DNA from: an uncultured Muribaculaceae bacterium
GTDB lineage: Bacteria > Bacteroidota > Bacteroidia > Bacteroidales > Muribaculaceae
Direction: 5' to 3'
NCBI GenBank assembly: GCA_910588245.1
Contig: CAJUQP010000038.1
Coordinates: forward strand, 1-34,662
DNA: 34,662 nt
The notes under the pieces are model-generated. The model ran no database searches. It saw nothing but the letters and a program-made list of their open reading frames with translations, and was not told the DNA's origin. Made by a program: the position numbers and the translations under genes. Below are positions 6,788 through 14,743 of the stretch, one piece after another (the stretch's first letter is position 1; every line of letters starts with the position of its first letter).

Positions 6788-9700
6788 TTAGATGGACTTC
6801 TTAACCGGATCCTTACCGGCGGTTTTCTTTCTAAAAAACCTGTTGACAGCCACGAAGAAGAACGGCACGAAGACAATGCCGACGGTGATTGCCACGGCCA
6901 TGCCGAAGAACACACCGGTGCCGATGTCGCGACGCGCGGCGGAGCCGGGGCCGGTGGCGAACAGAAGGGGCACAAGACCGAGCATGAAGGCCAGCGAGGT
7001 CATCACGATCGGGCGGAACCTCAGCCTTGCCGCAGTCAGAGCGGCATGTACGGGGTCTGTACCCCTGTCGGTCTCCTCCTTGGCGAACTCCACGATAAGT
7101 ATGGCGTTCTTGGCCACAAGACCGACGAGCATCACGAGGCCTATCTGGAAATATATGTTGTTCTCCAGTCCGCATATCCATATTCCCAGATATGCCCCCA
7201 CACCCGCGATCGGGAGGGAGAGGATAACAGCCAGCGGCACAGACCAGCTCTCGTAGAGGGCGGCGAGGAAGAGGAACACGAAAAGGAACACGAGCCCGAG
7301 CACAAGGCCGGTATTCCCGCTCTGATGCTTCTGCTGATAGGACAGTCCGCTCCATTCCACCCCGATGTCGGAGGGAAGATGCTCCTCCACAATCTTCTCA
7401 AGCGCCTCCATGGCCTCGCCCGTGCTATAGCCGTGGGCGGCCTCTCCGGAGACAGTGGCCGAATTAAACATGTTGAACCGGCTTATCGTGCCGGGTCCGG
7501 TGGTGAACTTCGACTGTCCGAGAGAGGAGACCGGCACCATTGTATTGTCGGCACTCTTCACGAAAAAGAGGTCGATATTCTCACGCCGGGAGCGATATGG
7601 GGCGTCAGCCTGGATGTAGACGCGGTAGATCCTGTTGAACATGTTGAAGTCGTTGACATATATCGATCCCGTGAAGGCCTTCATGGTGGAGAATATGTCG
7701 CTCACCGGTATGCCGAGGATCTTTGCCCTGTCGCGGTCCACATTGAAATACAGCTGCGGGATATCGGCCTGCATGGAGGTGGACAGATCGGCTATAGCCC
7801 TCGCCGATGCGGCATAGTGGCGCAACGTGTCGACAGCGTTCTGAAGGTCGGCATAAGAAGCTCCGGCCCTCGCCTCAAGCACCATCTCGAAGCCGCCTGA
7901 ACTGCCGAGGCCGGGGATAATGGCCGGAGAGAATATATTGACCTTGCATTCCGGATAAGAGGCAAGCTCGTCGTGCACGCGCTCCTTTACCTCCGAGATG
8001 CCTCCTGACGAACGCCGGTCCCACGGCTTCAGTATGACAGTAAGCTGGGAATGTGCCTGATTCGAGCCCACACGCGGCGACGAACCCGTGACATTGAGCA
8101 CATATTCCACGTCGGGGTCAGCCAGCAGAAACGCCATGGCCCTGTCGGTCACCTCACGCGTACGCTCTATGGTGGCGCCTTCAGGGAGCTCGAGTTCCAC
8201 CGTGAAGTAACCCTGGTCTTCCTGCGACATGAAACTTGTCGGGACAAAGGCATTCATCAGATAAATGAATACAAGGGCAAGACCGAAGGCCGTATACATA
8301 CGCCGGGGATGGGCCAGAGTCCTTCTTATCGCTCCACAATAGAAACGGTTTCCGCGCCCGAGCCAAACATTAATCAGGCGGAAAACCTTCGCTTTCTTTT
8401 TCGATGACGCGGGGCGAAGCAGACGCGCGCACATCACGGGCGACAAAGTCAGCGCCACGACAGTGGAAATCACCACCGACACGGCGATAGTGACTGTGAA
8501 CTGGCGGTAAAGCTGTCCGGTTATTCCCGGGAGGAAGCTCACCGGCACGAACACGGCACATAGCACGAGCGACATGGCGATAAGGGCATTCCCGAGATTT
8601 TTCATGGCCTTCGCCGTAGCCTCGTAGGGCGACAGCCGCTCGGCGTTCATTATACGGTCGACATTCTCAACCACCACGATAGCATCGTCGACCACTATGC
8701 CTATGGCGAGAATGAGGCCGAGCAAGGTCAGCATATTGAGAGAGAACCCGAAGATGAGCATCACACCAAAAGTGCCGACCAGGGAGATGGGGACTGCTAT
8801 GACAGGGATCAGCGTCGCACGCCAGTTCTGCAAAGAGAGGAACACCACGGCAATCACAAGGAGCAGCGCCTCGAAGAAGGTGCGGTAGACATGATGTATC
8901 GACTCCTTGATGTATGTGGTCATGTCAAACGGTATCTCATAAGATATCCCGGCAGGGAATCCCTTGGCAATCTCCTCCATCTCGGCCTTCACAGCCTCTG
9001 CCACGTCCATGGCGTTTGATCCCGGAAGCATGTTGATATTGATCACGGCGGCATTTCCACCGTTGATTCCACTCTCTGTGGAATAGCTCGACGCCTCGAG
9101 TGATATCCTTGCCACATCACGCAAGCGTATGATGGATCCGTTGGTGCCGGCGCGGAGCACTATGTCTTCAAATTCCTTGACCGACGAGAGGCGTCCGCGG
9201 GCGATGATCGGCATGGTCACGTCGATATCAGTCATCGGAGCCTGTCCGAGAGCTCCGGCCGCCGACTCGCGGTTCTGGTCTTTCAGAGCGTTCTGTATGT
9301 CTTTCACCGTGAGCCCGAGGTTGGCGAGCTTGTCGGGTTGCACCCATATCTGCATGGCATAATAACGGCTGCCGACATTTCCGACGCTTCCGACCCCCGG
9401 GATACGGCGTATGGGATCTATGACGTTGAGCGTCGTATAATTGCTCAGATAGACCTCATCAAACTTAGGATCGTCAGAGAGAATGGTGATTGTCATCAGG
9501 CGGTTCGCGGTCTCTTTCGACACAGAGATACCGTTCTGCACCACCTCCGCGGGCAGACGCGACTCGGCTTTCTTTATACGGTTCTGGATATCGACCGCCG
9601 CCAGTTCAGGGTCGACGCCGATGTCGAAAGTCACCAGCGCGGAGAATCCTCCGGAATTGGAGCTCGACGACGACATATAGATCATTCCGGGCGTTCCGTT

Positions 9701-9910
9701 AAGCTCCTGTTCGATAGGAGTGGCCACCGCCTGCGTCACCGTCATGGCATCGGCGCCGGGATAGGACGCTGTGATCCTCACCACCGGGGGGACGATCTGC
9801 GGATATTGGTCGACAGGGAGCATCACCAGCCCGAGAATGCCAATGATGAAGATCACGATAGAGATCACTATCGAGAACACCGGATGCTCGAGAAAGAAAT
9901 TTCTGTTCAT
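6788..9910 (-). CDS. RND multidrug efflux pump, inner-membrane permease (AcrB/MexB, HAE1 family)
   Basis: The length of 1040 residues is typical. The N-terminal helix is preceded by MNRNFFLEHPVFSIVI. The first pore domain contains QNRIKKAESRLP. The proton-relay aspartates lie in TM4 at GIVVDDAIVVVENV (Asp408-Asp409) and the partner lysine in TM10 at GLVAKNAIL (about Lys934). The protein is a proton-driven homotrimer that captures amphiphilic compounds from the periplasm and outer leaflet. It begins 8 nt after the adaptor stop and ends 33 nt before the channel gene. All functional residues are intact. AcrB-like pumps export drugs, bile salts and detergents; bile export would suit a gut organism, but that is inference. 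Confidence 0.97.
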   Translation of the reverse strand: MNRNFFLEHPVFSIVISIVIFIIGILGLVMLPVDQYPQIVPPVVRITASYPGADAMTVTQAVATPIEQELNGTPGMIYMSSSSSNSGGFSALVTFDIGVDPELAAVDIQNRIKKAESRLPAEVVQNGISVSKETANRLMTITILSDDPKFDEVYLSNYTTLNVIDPIRRIPGVGSVGNVGSRYYAMQIWVQPDKLANLGLTVKDIQNALKDQNRESAAGALGQAPMTDIDVTMPIIARGRLSSVKEFEDIVLRAGTNGSIIRLRDVARISLEASSYSTESGINGGNAAVININMLPGSNAMDVAEAVKAEMEEIAKGFPAGISYEIPFDMTTYIKESIHHVYRTFFEALLLVIAVVFLSLQNWRATLIPVIAVPISLVGTFGVMLIFGFSLNMLTLLGLILAIGIVVDDAIVVVENVDRIMNAERLSPYEATAKAMKNLGNALIAMSLVLCAVFVPVSFLPGITGQLYRQFTVTIAVSVVISTVVALTLSPVMCARLLRPASSKKKAKVFRLINVWLGRGNRFYCGAIRRTLAHPRRMYTAFGLALVFIYLMNAFVPTSFMSQEDQGYFTVELELPEGATIERTREVTDRAMAFLLADPDVEYVLNVTGSSPRVGSNQAHSQLTVILKPWDRRSSGGISEVKERVHDELASYPECKVNIFSPAIIPGLGSSGGFEMVLEARAGASYADLQNAVDTLRHYAASARAIADLSTSMQADIPQLYFNVDRDRAKILGIPVSDIFSTMKAFTGSIYVNDFNMFNRIYRVYIQADAPYRSRRENIDLFFVKSADNTMVPVSSLGQSKFTTGPGTISRFNMFNSATVSGEAAHGYSTGEAMEALEKIVEEHLPSDIGVEWSGLSYQQKHQSGNTGLVLGLVFLFVFLFLAALYESWSVPLAVILSLPIAGVGAYLGIWICGLENNIYFQIGLVMLVGLVAKNAILIVEFAKEETDRGTDPVHAALTAARLRFRPIVMTSLAFMLGLVPLLFATGPGSAARRDIGTGVFFGMAVAITVGIVFVPFFFVAVNRFFRKKTAGKDPVKKSI

Positions 9911-9918
9911 GATCTGCC

Positions 9919-11169
9919 TTATTGATTGTTATCTTCCGGTTCTTTCATATTATCATCCGCACGGACGGCCACAGGCTGAACCTTCATTCCGTGGGAGAGC
10001 TTGTGGTAGCCTTCCACCACAATCTTCTCACCCTTCGCCAGTCCGCGTTCCACTATGGTATTGTTGCCGACCTCGGGTCCGAGCTCCACAAATCTCTTCT
10101 CCGCGACGCTGTCGGGACGCACCACAAAGATATAAGCGCCATTCTTCTCTATCACGAGTGATTTCGTAGGCACATCCACGGCCTGCTCCCTGACATCGAG
10201 AAGCACCTTGACCTTTGTGAACTCGCCAGGGAGCAGACTCCTGCCCGGATTGGGCATCTCGGCGCGCACGGAGAACGTGCCGGTCTTAGGGTCAACTTTA
10301 GGATCGGCGAAATCCACAAGTCCCTTGTAGGGATACTCCGATCCGTCGGCGAGGGTGATGGTGACAAACGAGTCCCACTTATGCTTTTCGTCAGGGCCAC
10401 CGAGATTTACATTGCGGTCTTTGCTCCGCAGATAGTCGAGTGCAGTCATTGAGAAATCTACCCTGACGGTGTCGCTCTTCACGACCGTGGCGAGCAGGGA
10501 TTTGCCTCCCGACGGCCCGACAAGCGTGCCGATATCGGCCATCCTCTCCGATATGAAACCGGAGATGGGCGACGACACGCGCGTATATCCCAGGGTCAGT
10601 TCAGCCTGGGTCAGATCAGCCTGACTGACAGTGACCTCCGCCATGGCGCTCTCATAGGCGGCCTGTGCATTGTCGAGATCAAGCTGCGACGCCGCATTCT
10701 GGGCATACAAAGGCTTGATACGGTCGAGATCATGTCTGGCTTTCTCGGCCTGAGCTTTGGCCTTGTTGAGCACGGCACGCGCCCTGTTGACGTGTGCCTC
10801 ATACAGTTTGGGATCGATTATGAAGAGAGTCTGTCCCTTCTCAATATATGAGCCCTCCTTGAAGCACATCTTCTCGAGATATCCCTCCACACGGGCATGA
10901 ATCTCGACAAATTGCTGGGCGCGGATACGGCCCACATACTCGCCATAGATATTGACATCTTCCGTGGTCACATCCTCAACCTCCACCACGGGGAGAGGAG
11001 GAGTCTGAGTCTTAGGTCGCAGGAAGAAACAAAGACTGGCCACAACGATGAGAATGACGAGCGTGATGGAAAGCCATGCCCGTCGGCTCTTGCGGTTGCG
11101 AGGCCGGATCTTACGCAATATGGCTTTTACCTTCGGATAAATGTGGAGATTGTGTTGCTGAAAATTCAT
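9919..11169 (-). CDS. RND efflux periplasmic adaptor (AcrA/MexA family)
   Basis: This 416-residue membrane fusion protein begins with about 30 basic cytosolic residues (KVKAILRKIRPRNRKSRR), then one membrane anchor (WLSITLVILIVVASLCFFL, about 32-50). Unusually for an AcrA homologue, it has no lipobox. The lipoyl half-motif FVEIHARVEGYLEKMCFKEGSYIEKGQTLFIID lies near 86-118, followed by an alpha-hairpin rich in Ala/Gln, a second lipoyl half (GYTRVSSPISGFISE) and a beta-barrel (LLPGEFTKVKVLLD). It links pump and channel. It is the first gene of the operon. The 229-bp space to the divergent hydrolase gene contains no convincing promoter for it, only a distorted -7 (TAACTTTTG, 11195-11203, minus strand). 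Confidence 0.94.
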   Translation of the reverse strand: MNFQQHNLHIYPKVKAILRKIRPRNRKSRRAWLSITLVILIVVASLCFFLRPKTQTPPLPVVEVEDVTTEDVNIYGEYVGRIRAQQFVEIHARVEGYLEKMCFKEGSYIEKGQTLFIIDPKLYEAHVNRARAVLNKAKAQAEKARHDLDRIKPLYAQNAASQLDLDNAQAAYESAMAEVTVSQADLTQAELTLGYTRVSSPISGFISERMADIGTLVGPSGGKSLLATVVKSDTVRVDFSMTALDYLRSKDRNVNLGGPDEKHKWDSFVTITLADGSEYPYKGLVDFADPKVDPKTGTFSVRAEMPNPGRSLLPGEFTKVKVLLDVREQAVDVPTKSLVIEKNGAYIFVVRPDSVAEKRFVELGPEVGNNTIVERGLAKGEKIVVEGYHKLSHGMKVQPVAVRADDNMKEPEDNNQ

Positions 11170-11344
11170 TCCGGGTTATCGATTTATATCTACTCAAAAG
11201 TTAGTTTATGCAGTGCTGGAAAACACCATTAGCTAAACGCCCGGATATGCCTGATAGTTCTTAAGGAATGTGTTCAAGACTGAGATTTAATTTATTTTCG
11301 CAGATCATCCCACATATCATCAAAAAAATTTAATAAACATTTAA

Positions 11345-11375
11345 TTGTCTATCCCGATGATAATGATTACCTTTG
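11345..11375 (+). promoter_or_regulatory. promoter of the alpha/beta hydrolase gene
   Basis: TTG at 11345-11347, a 20-nt spacer and TACCTTTG at 11368-11375 fit the Bacteroidetes consensus. The ATG follows at 11399, giving a leader of roughly 15 nt. Confidence 0.75.
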
Positions 11376-11398
11376 CATACTGAATTACAAATCGTGTC

Positions 11399-12208
11399 AT
11401 GAATAAAACAATACTGCTTTTCGTGCTGGCTCTTCTCGCCGCCACCGCTTTTCCTCAGACTAATTACACCACGGAATACGATATACCTTATTCCGCGAAG
11501 ACCGACGACTATTCACGATCCCGTCTGAAACTCGACATACACCATCCGGATACAGCGGAGACGCTTCCTGTCATCGTATGGTTTCACGGAGGAGGGCTGA
11601 CAGGTGGAGAGAAACAGATTCCCGAGGAACTGAAGGAACAGGGTTATGTGGTGATCGCCCCCAACTACCGGCTCACGCCCCGCGTCGGTGTGGCCGACTG
11701 TATCGATGACGCGGCTGAGGCCGTGGCCTGGGCTTTCGACAATGCCGCCAGATATGGCGGCGATCCGAACAGGCTGTTCGTAAGCGGCCATTCAGCGGGA
11801 GGATTTCTCACCAGCATGGTGGGTCTCGACAAGGCAAGACTCGCCCCATATGGGAAAGATCCCGACAGCATAGCGGCCCTGATTCCATTCAGCGGTCAGG
11901 TGATAACCCACTTCTCCGACCGCAAAAGCAAAGGAATCGCCGAACTGACACCCTATGCAGACACCGCTGCCCCGCTTTTCCATGTGCGTAAAGACGCGCC
12001 TCCCTACATAATTATCACCGGTGACGCGGAGCTTGAACTATATGGGCGCTACGAGGAGAACCTCTATATGTGGCGCATGATGAAGCTCAACGGACATCCC
12101 GACGTGAGGATCTATAAACTCGACGGCTACAACCATGGCGAGATGTGCCATCCCGCTTTCAAGATACTCAAGGATGAGGTGAAACGCCTCTCCCCCGGCC
12201 GCTCCTGA
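11399..12208 (+). CDS. secreted alpha/beta hydrolase (esterase/lipase, BD-FAE/HSL-like)
   Basis: This 269-residue enzyme has a signal peptide (MNKTILLFVLALLAATAFPQ). The oxyanion-hole motif HGGG lies at 63-66 after VIVWF. The nucleophile elbow GHSAGG has Ser132. A C-terminal acid follows in the IIITGDAE region, and a histidine in YNHGEMC. This arrangement matches carbohydrate or feruloyl-type esterases and hormone-sensitive-lipase-like hydrolases common in Bacteroidetes. It probably acts in the periplasm or outside the cell on acyl esters; the substrate is unknown. It is transcribed alone from its own promoter, divergently from the RND operon, so it may be unrelated to efflux. Confidence 0.9.
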   Translation: MNKTILLFVLALLAATAFPQTNYTTEYDIPYSAKTDDYSRSRLKLDIHHPDTAETLPVIVWFHGGGLTGGEKQIPEELKEQGYVVIAPNYRLTPRVGVADCIDDAAEAVAWAFDNAARYGGDPNRLFVSGHSAGGFLTSMVGLDKARLAPYGKDPDSIAALIPFSGQVITHFSDRKSKGIAELTPYADTAAPLFHVRKDAPPYIIITGDAELELYGRYEENLYMWRMMKLNGHPDVRIYKLDGYNHGEMCHPAFKILKDEVKRLSPGRS

Positions 12209-12301
12209 ACCGCACGAACAATCATGCCATTCAACAGACATCCTTACATGGCAATTCCAACATTTCCATCATCGCCACATGGAATTTTCATAATTTATGA
12301 T

Positions 12302-12309
12302 TAAATTTG
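12302..12309 (+). promoter_or_regulatory. -7 box upstream of the DUF3791/DUF3990 genes
   Basis: TAAATTTG matches TAnnTTTG, 50 nt before the ATG at 12359. The expected -33 position has no clear TTG, so the promoter may need help or be weak. Confidence 0.45.
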
Positions 12310-12358
12310 CGACATAGTGAAGTCTGAACTTCTACAATAAAATAAACCGGCAGAATCA

Positions 12359-12604
12359 ATGGAAAAATATATGGAACCGACAAAGGATGAGATAGAAATG
12401 TCTTTTATCGCGTCGTGCATAGAGTCTGTGGCCAATCGTCTAAACCTGGATTACAGGGATGTCTTTGAGCGGATGGACCGTGTTGGTATGATCGACTCAT
12501 ACATATACCCCTGCTATGAGCAACTCCACACGGAGAGCCGGGAAAATCTTACGACAAGCCTCATCGAGACATTAGAAAGATGGGAGCAACAAACAACAAA
12601 GTAA
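12359..12604 (+). CDS. DUF3791 small protein, putative antitoxin partner
   Basis: This 81-residue acidic protein contains FIASCIESVANRLNLDYRDVFERMDRVGMIDSYIYPCYEQLHTES, which fits the DUF3791 pattern (FIxxCIE, VFE, GxIDxYIxxCYExLHT). No signal peptide or membrane segment is seen. Its TAA stop overlaps the ATG of the next gene (TAATG at 12602-12606), so translation is probably coupled. DUF3791 genes typically sit beside DUF3990 genes, which carry an ADP-ribosyltransferase-like fold; a toxin-antitoxin role is inferred from that pairing. A second codon-5 ATG could also be the start. Confidence 0.75.
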   Translation: MEKYMEPTKDEIEMSFIASCIESVANRLNLDYRDVFERMDRVGMIDSYIYPCYEQLHTESRENLTTSLIETLERWEQQTTK

Positions 12605-13113
12605 TGGATAAGATCGAAGTATATCATGCGGGGACTGAACGGGTCGATGCTCCTGATTGCAATAGAGGCAGAGTGAATCTTGACTTCGGTCAAGGGTTCT
12701 ATCTCACCGACATATATGATCAGGCGTATAAATTCGCTTTATCAAAATCACGCGACCGTAAACTACCTGCCATCATAAACACATATATACTTGACCGGAA
12801 ATCAATCATCTCAGAATCAAAAGCTAAGATTTTTGAGAAGTATGATGAAGAGTGGCTTGAGTTCATAGTTGCCTGTAGAGGTGGCAAAGATATCTGGAAG
12901 AAGTATGATTATGTCGAAGGCGGAGTTGCCAACGATCGTGTTATCGACACCGTGAACATGTATATCCAAGGTTTTATTCCCAAAGACCGGGCACTAAAAA
13001 ATCTTCGGTATCTTAAACCGAACAATCAGATCTGCATCCTTAATCAGGAGCTGCTTGTCAAGCATCTAAGATTCGTGGACTGTATAACTATTCCAACAGA
13101 TGGACTACTATAA
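12604..13113 (+). CDS. DUF3990 protein, ADP-ribosyltransferase-like
   Basis: This 169-residue protein begins MDKIEVYHAGTERVDAPD. The ATG at 12604 is chosen because it overlaps the previous stop; a start at 12580 would add eight residues inside the preceding gene. The family signature is visible: the YHAG histidine, then LDFGQGFYLTDIYDQAYKFA, the mid-region YDEEWLEFIVACR, YDYVEGGVANDRV, and a C-terminal NNQICILNQELLVKHLRF. DUF3990 belongs to the ADP-ribosyltransferase clan, so an NAD-dependent modification of a cellular target is possible. The flanking genes overlap it on both sides (1 nt and 14 nt), implying one three-gene unit. Activity and target are unknown. Confidence 0.75.
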   Translation: MDKIEVYHAGTERVDAPDCNRGRVNLDFGQGFYLTDIYDQAYKFALSKSRDRKLPAIINTYILDRKSIISESKAKIFEKYDEEWLEFIVACRGGKDIWKKYDYVEGGVANDRVIDTVNMYIQGFIPKDRALKNLRYLKPNNQICILNQELLVKHLRFVDCITIPTDGLL

Positions 13114-13345
13114 CAAATCACTTAAGGATATACTCAGATGGGGACGTATGGGGGCCATCGCCTGTCATATCGCCGACAAGCTGTCGATCACACCTCTGCA
13201 GGCATTAAAAGATTTCTACAGAAGCACTACGTGTAAGAGATTTCATGACACAAAGACCGGTCTTTACCTATATGGCGACCTATACATAGCCGACAGTTAT
13301 CTCATCGAGAAAGGACTGTATGACGCGCATCAACAATCGATGTGA
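13100..13345 (+). CDS. second small DUF3791-like partner
   Basis: This 81-residue protein starts inside the end of the DUF3990 gene (14-nt overlap). The pattern LSITPLQALKDFYRSTTCKRFHDTKTGLYLYGDLYIADSYLIEK resembles the other DUF3791-type small proteins seen with DUF3990 genes, which share a short helical N-terminus and a TGLY segment. It is soluble, with no signal sequence. With the 12359 gene it flanks the ART-like protein, so there may be two regulatory or adaptor subunits. It could also be a target-recognition partner. Family assignment is from memory and moderate. Confidence 0.65.
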   Translation: MDYYNKSLKDILRWGRMGAIACHIADKLSITPLQALKDFYRSTTCKRFHDTKTGLYLYGDLYIADSYLIEKGLYDAHQQSM

Positions 13346-13393
13346 GTGATTCCCACATCCCTGGAGAAAAGATGTCAAGAGTGGAATTTGTCA

Positions 13394-13870
13394 TCAGGCA
13401 GCAAGATGGGATCTGATGGCTGACGCCATCAAGTCGGGCTCCACGCAACTCACGACGTATTGCCGTCCATTCCTGAGACGTAGGAGCATGCACTGGTCGA
13501 AGGCGCCGTAATAGCCGAAATAGGCACCGATCATCATGTCATGGAAATATCCCCAATAGCCCATGTAGCCTCCGCTACCGCAGAGACGTATTCCACCGGC
13601 CGACGGCAGACAGCGATCTACCGAGACTATGGCAGTATATGGAATCTCCTTTGTACGCAATATTCTGTGAATCTTGAGAACGGAGTCGGCAGCCTCAAGA
13701 CTCCGGGGGGAATAGAAAAGGGCGCTCCCTATTAGGCCTACAGTTATGACGCACAAAAGGATCCATTTATCCCCCTCTCCCCACATCATTATTATGCCAG
13801 TCATCAAGGCAATGGTTACTACCGAGGTAATGACCTTGCAGTAGGTGCTTAGTTTCACTTTGCTTTTCAT
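13394..13870 (-). CDS. small two-helix membrane protein of unknown function (PH-domain-like)
   Basis: This 158-residue protein has two close membrane helices near the N-terminus (about 11-30 and 36-52). A soluble part follows (SLEAADSVLKIHRILRTKEIPYTAIVSVDRC and CMLLRLRNGRQYVVSCVEPD), shaped like a bacterial PH-type domain, with an odd Gly/Tyr-rich insertion (GGYMGYWGYFHDMMIGAYFGYYG). The ATG at 13870 is preferred; a TTG at 13900 lies inside the preceding regulator gene. It is the last gene of an operon with the XRE regulator and another membrane protein. No function is known. Confidence 0.65.
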   Translation of the reverse strand: MKSKVKLSTYCKVITSVVTIALMTGIIMMWGEGDKWILLCVITVGLIGSALFYSPRSLEAADSVLKIHRILRTKEIPYTAIVSVDRCLPSAGGIRLCGSGGYMGYWGYFHDMMIGAYFGYYGAFDQCMLLRLRNGRQYVVSCVEPDLMASAIRSHLAA

Positions 13871-13883
13871 ATGATTGTCTGTT

Positions 13884-14084
13884 TTAATCGTCTTCTTCAA
13901 GTATAAAAATAGTTTCCACCGGTTTGGCGAAAAATCTCGCTATTTTCAGGGCGAGCGGCGTGGACGGAAGAAACCTGTTCTTCTCTATTGCCACGATTGT
14001 CTGCCGGCTGACACCTACGGCTTCAGCCAGTTGCTGCTGTGTGACGTCTTTCTCGGCCCTCTCCACCTTAATCCGATTCTTCAT
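13884..14084 (-). CDS. XRE-family helix-turn-helix regulator
   Basis: This 66-residue protein is a single Cro/CI-type domain: QQQLAEAVGVSRQTIVAIEKNRFLPSTPLALKIARFFAKPVETIF. The recognition helix is SRQTIVAIEKN. This miniature class (YozG-like) usually represses an adjacent membrane protein gene. Its start overlaps the end of the upstream membrane protein gene by 17 nt, and the next gene begins 13 nt after its stop. Two tandem operator-like repeats upstream of the operon (14521-14560) are the natural binding sites, which suggests autoregulation. The regulated signal is unknown. Confidence 0.88.
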   Translation of the reverse strand: MKNRIKVERAEKDVTQQQLAEAVGVSRQTIVAIEKNRFLPSTPLALKIARFFAKPVETIFILEEDD

Positions 14085-14481
14085 CTCCGCTCATTTTATA
14101 ATAGCGCCGCATCTCAAGGCGAAACACGATGACATAAATTATCGGGAAAAGCACAAGATTGGCCGCCATGAAATAAAAGAAAACCAATCCATTGATACAC
14201 AACGTGCTTGCAACCAGAAGTATGATATAGATATATAGCGCGTTGAGCAGAGCCGACAACCGGATGCTGCGGGTCATCTCATCCTCATGACGCTCCTTTG
14301 AGCACACGATGAAAAGGGCACCCAAAGCTATCCCGATGATCATGCCGTCATTGAGCAAGGTCTCCGTGACTCCGGAAGTACTGTAAAGGCCGGTGAAGCA
14401 TATCAGGGCCATGATGGTCGAAGGGATAAAGAGCAACCATCCCACAATCTGGAATTTTTCAGGGAAAAGAAGATTCTTCAT
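14068..14481 (-). CDS. four-helix membrane protein paired with an XRE regulator
   Basis: This 137-residue integral membrane protein has four predicted helices (about 12-32, 42-60, 78-98 and 101-121) and a charged mid-loop (SKERHEDEMTRSIRLSALLNA). The short basic/acidic tail ends MSGDEESD. The pattern of a small membrane protein with a DEMTRxIR loop followed by an overlapping XRE gene is widespread in Bacteroidetes and Firmicutes, but no activity has been assigned to it here. It is first in its operon. The region just upstream holds two inverted-repeat operators. Confidence 0.75.
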   Translation of the reverse strand: MKNLLFPEKFQIVGWLLFIPSTIMALICFTGLYSTSGVTETLLNDGMIIGIALGALFIVCSKERHEDEMTRSIRLSALLNALYIYIILLVASTLCINGLVFFYFMAANLVLFPIIYVIVFRLEMRRYYKMSGDEESD

Positions 14482-14520
14482 ATCATTTGCGTTTCAAGTT
14501 ATATCCATAAAACGCCCGGA

Positions 14521-14560
14521 AGTAAATTTTATTTTACAATATGTAAAGTTTTATTTACAT
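14521..14560. promoter_or_regulatory. two tandem operators TGTAAA-N6-TTTACA
   Basis: Site A (14521-14538) is AGTAAA-TTTTAT-TTTACA. Site B (14542-14559) is TGTAAA-GTTTTA-TTTACA and extends to a 20-bp symmetric unit. Their centres are 21 bp apart, two helical turns, so two dimers could bind on one DNA face. They lie 40-79 nt before the start of the membrane protein gene, where the -33 region of its promoter would be. The XRE protein of this operon is the likely ligand. Confidence 0.65.
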
Positions 14561-14619
14561 TATCTGTTTAAATGACCCTATCATCCCATTAAAAAACATG
14601 GTCAAAACCTCAAATAATA

Positions 14620-14648
14620 TTGAAATTCCTCTAAAAATATTATCTTTG
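14620..14648 (+). promoter_or_regulatory. promoter of the restriction-modification genes
   Basis: TTG at 14620-14622, an 18-nt spacer and TATCTTTG at 14641-14648 fit the Bacteroidetes consensus with a slightly short spacer. The predicted leader is about 90 nt. A 12-bp palindrome TTTGCATGCAAA (14645-14656) overlaps the -7 box and start point and could be an operator. Confidence 0.65.
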
Positions 14649-14743
14649 CATGCAAATGGAGAACCGCCAACAGAGAATGGTTATCTTGACAATCATATAG
14701 TCAATACCAACTCTCGGAAACAAAGCATTTCATAAATAAAAAT

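Noticed and set aside
6398..7900. 500-codon open frame on the plus strand
   Set aside because: It is antisense to the RND channel and pump genes, which have complete family motifs. Its translation is His/Gly/Glu-rich without any recognisable domain, a usual by-product of GC-rich coding DNA.
13871..13900. TTG start extending the 158-residue membrane protein
   Set aside because: It lies within the XRE gene, and a good ATG is present 13 nt after that gene's stop.
14645..14656. Palindrome TTTGCATGCAAA as a restriction-operon control box
   Set aside because: There is no controller gene in the operon and a 12-bp palindrome of this composition can arise by chance; kept only as a note with the promoter.
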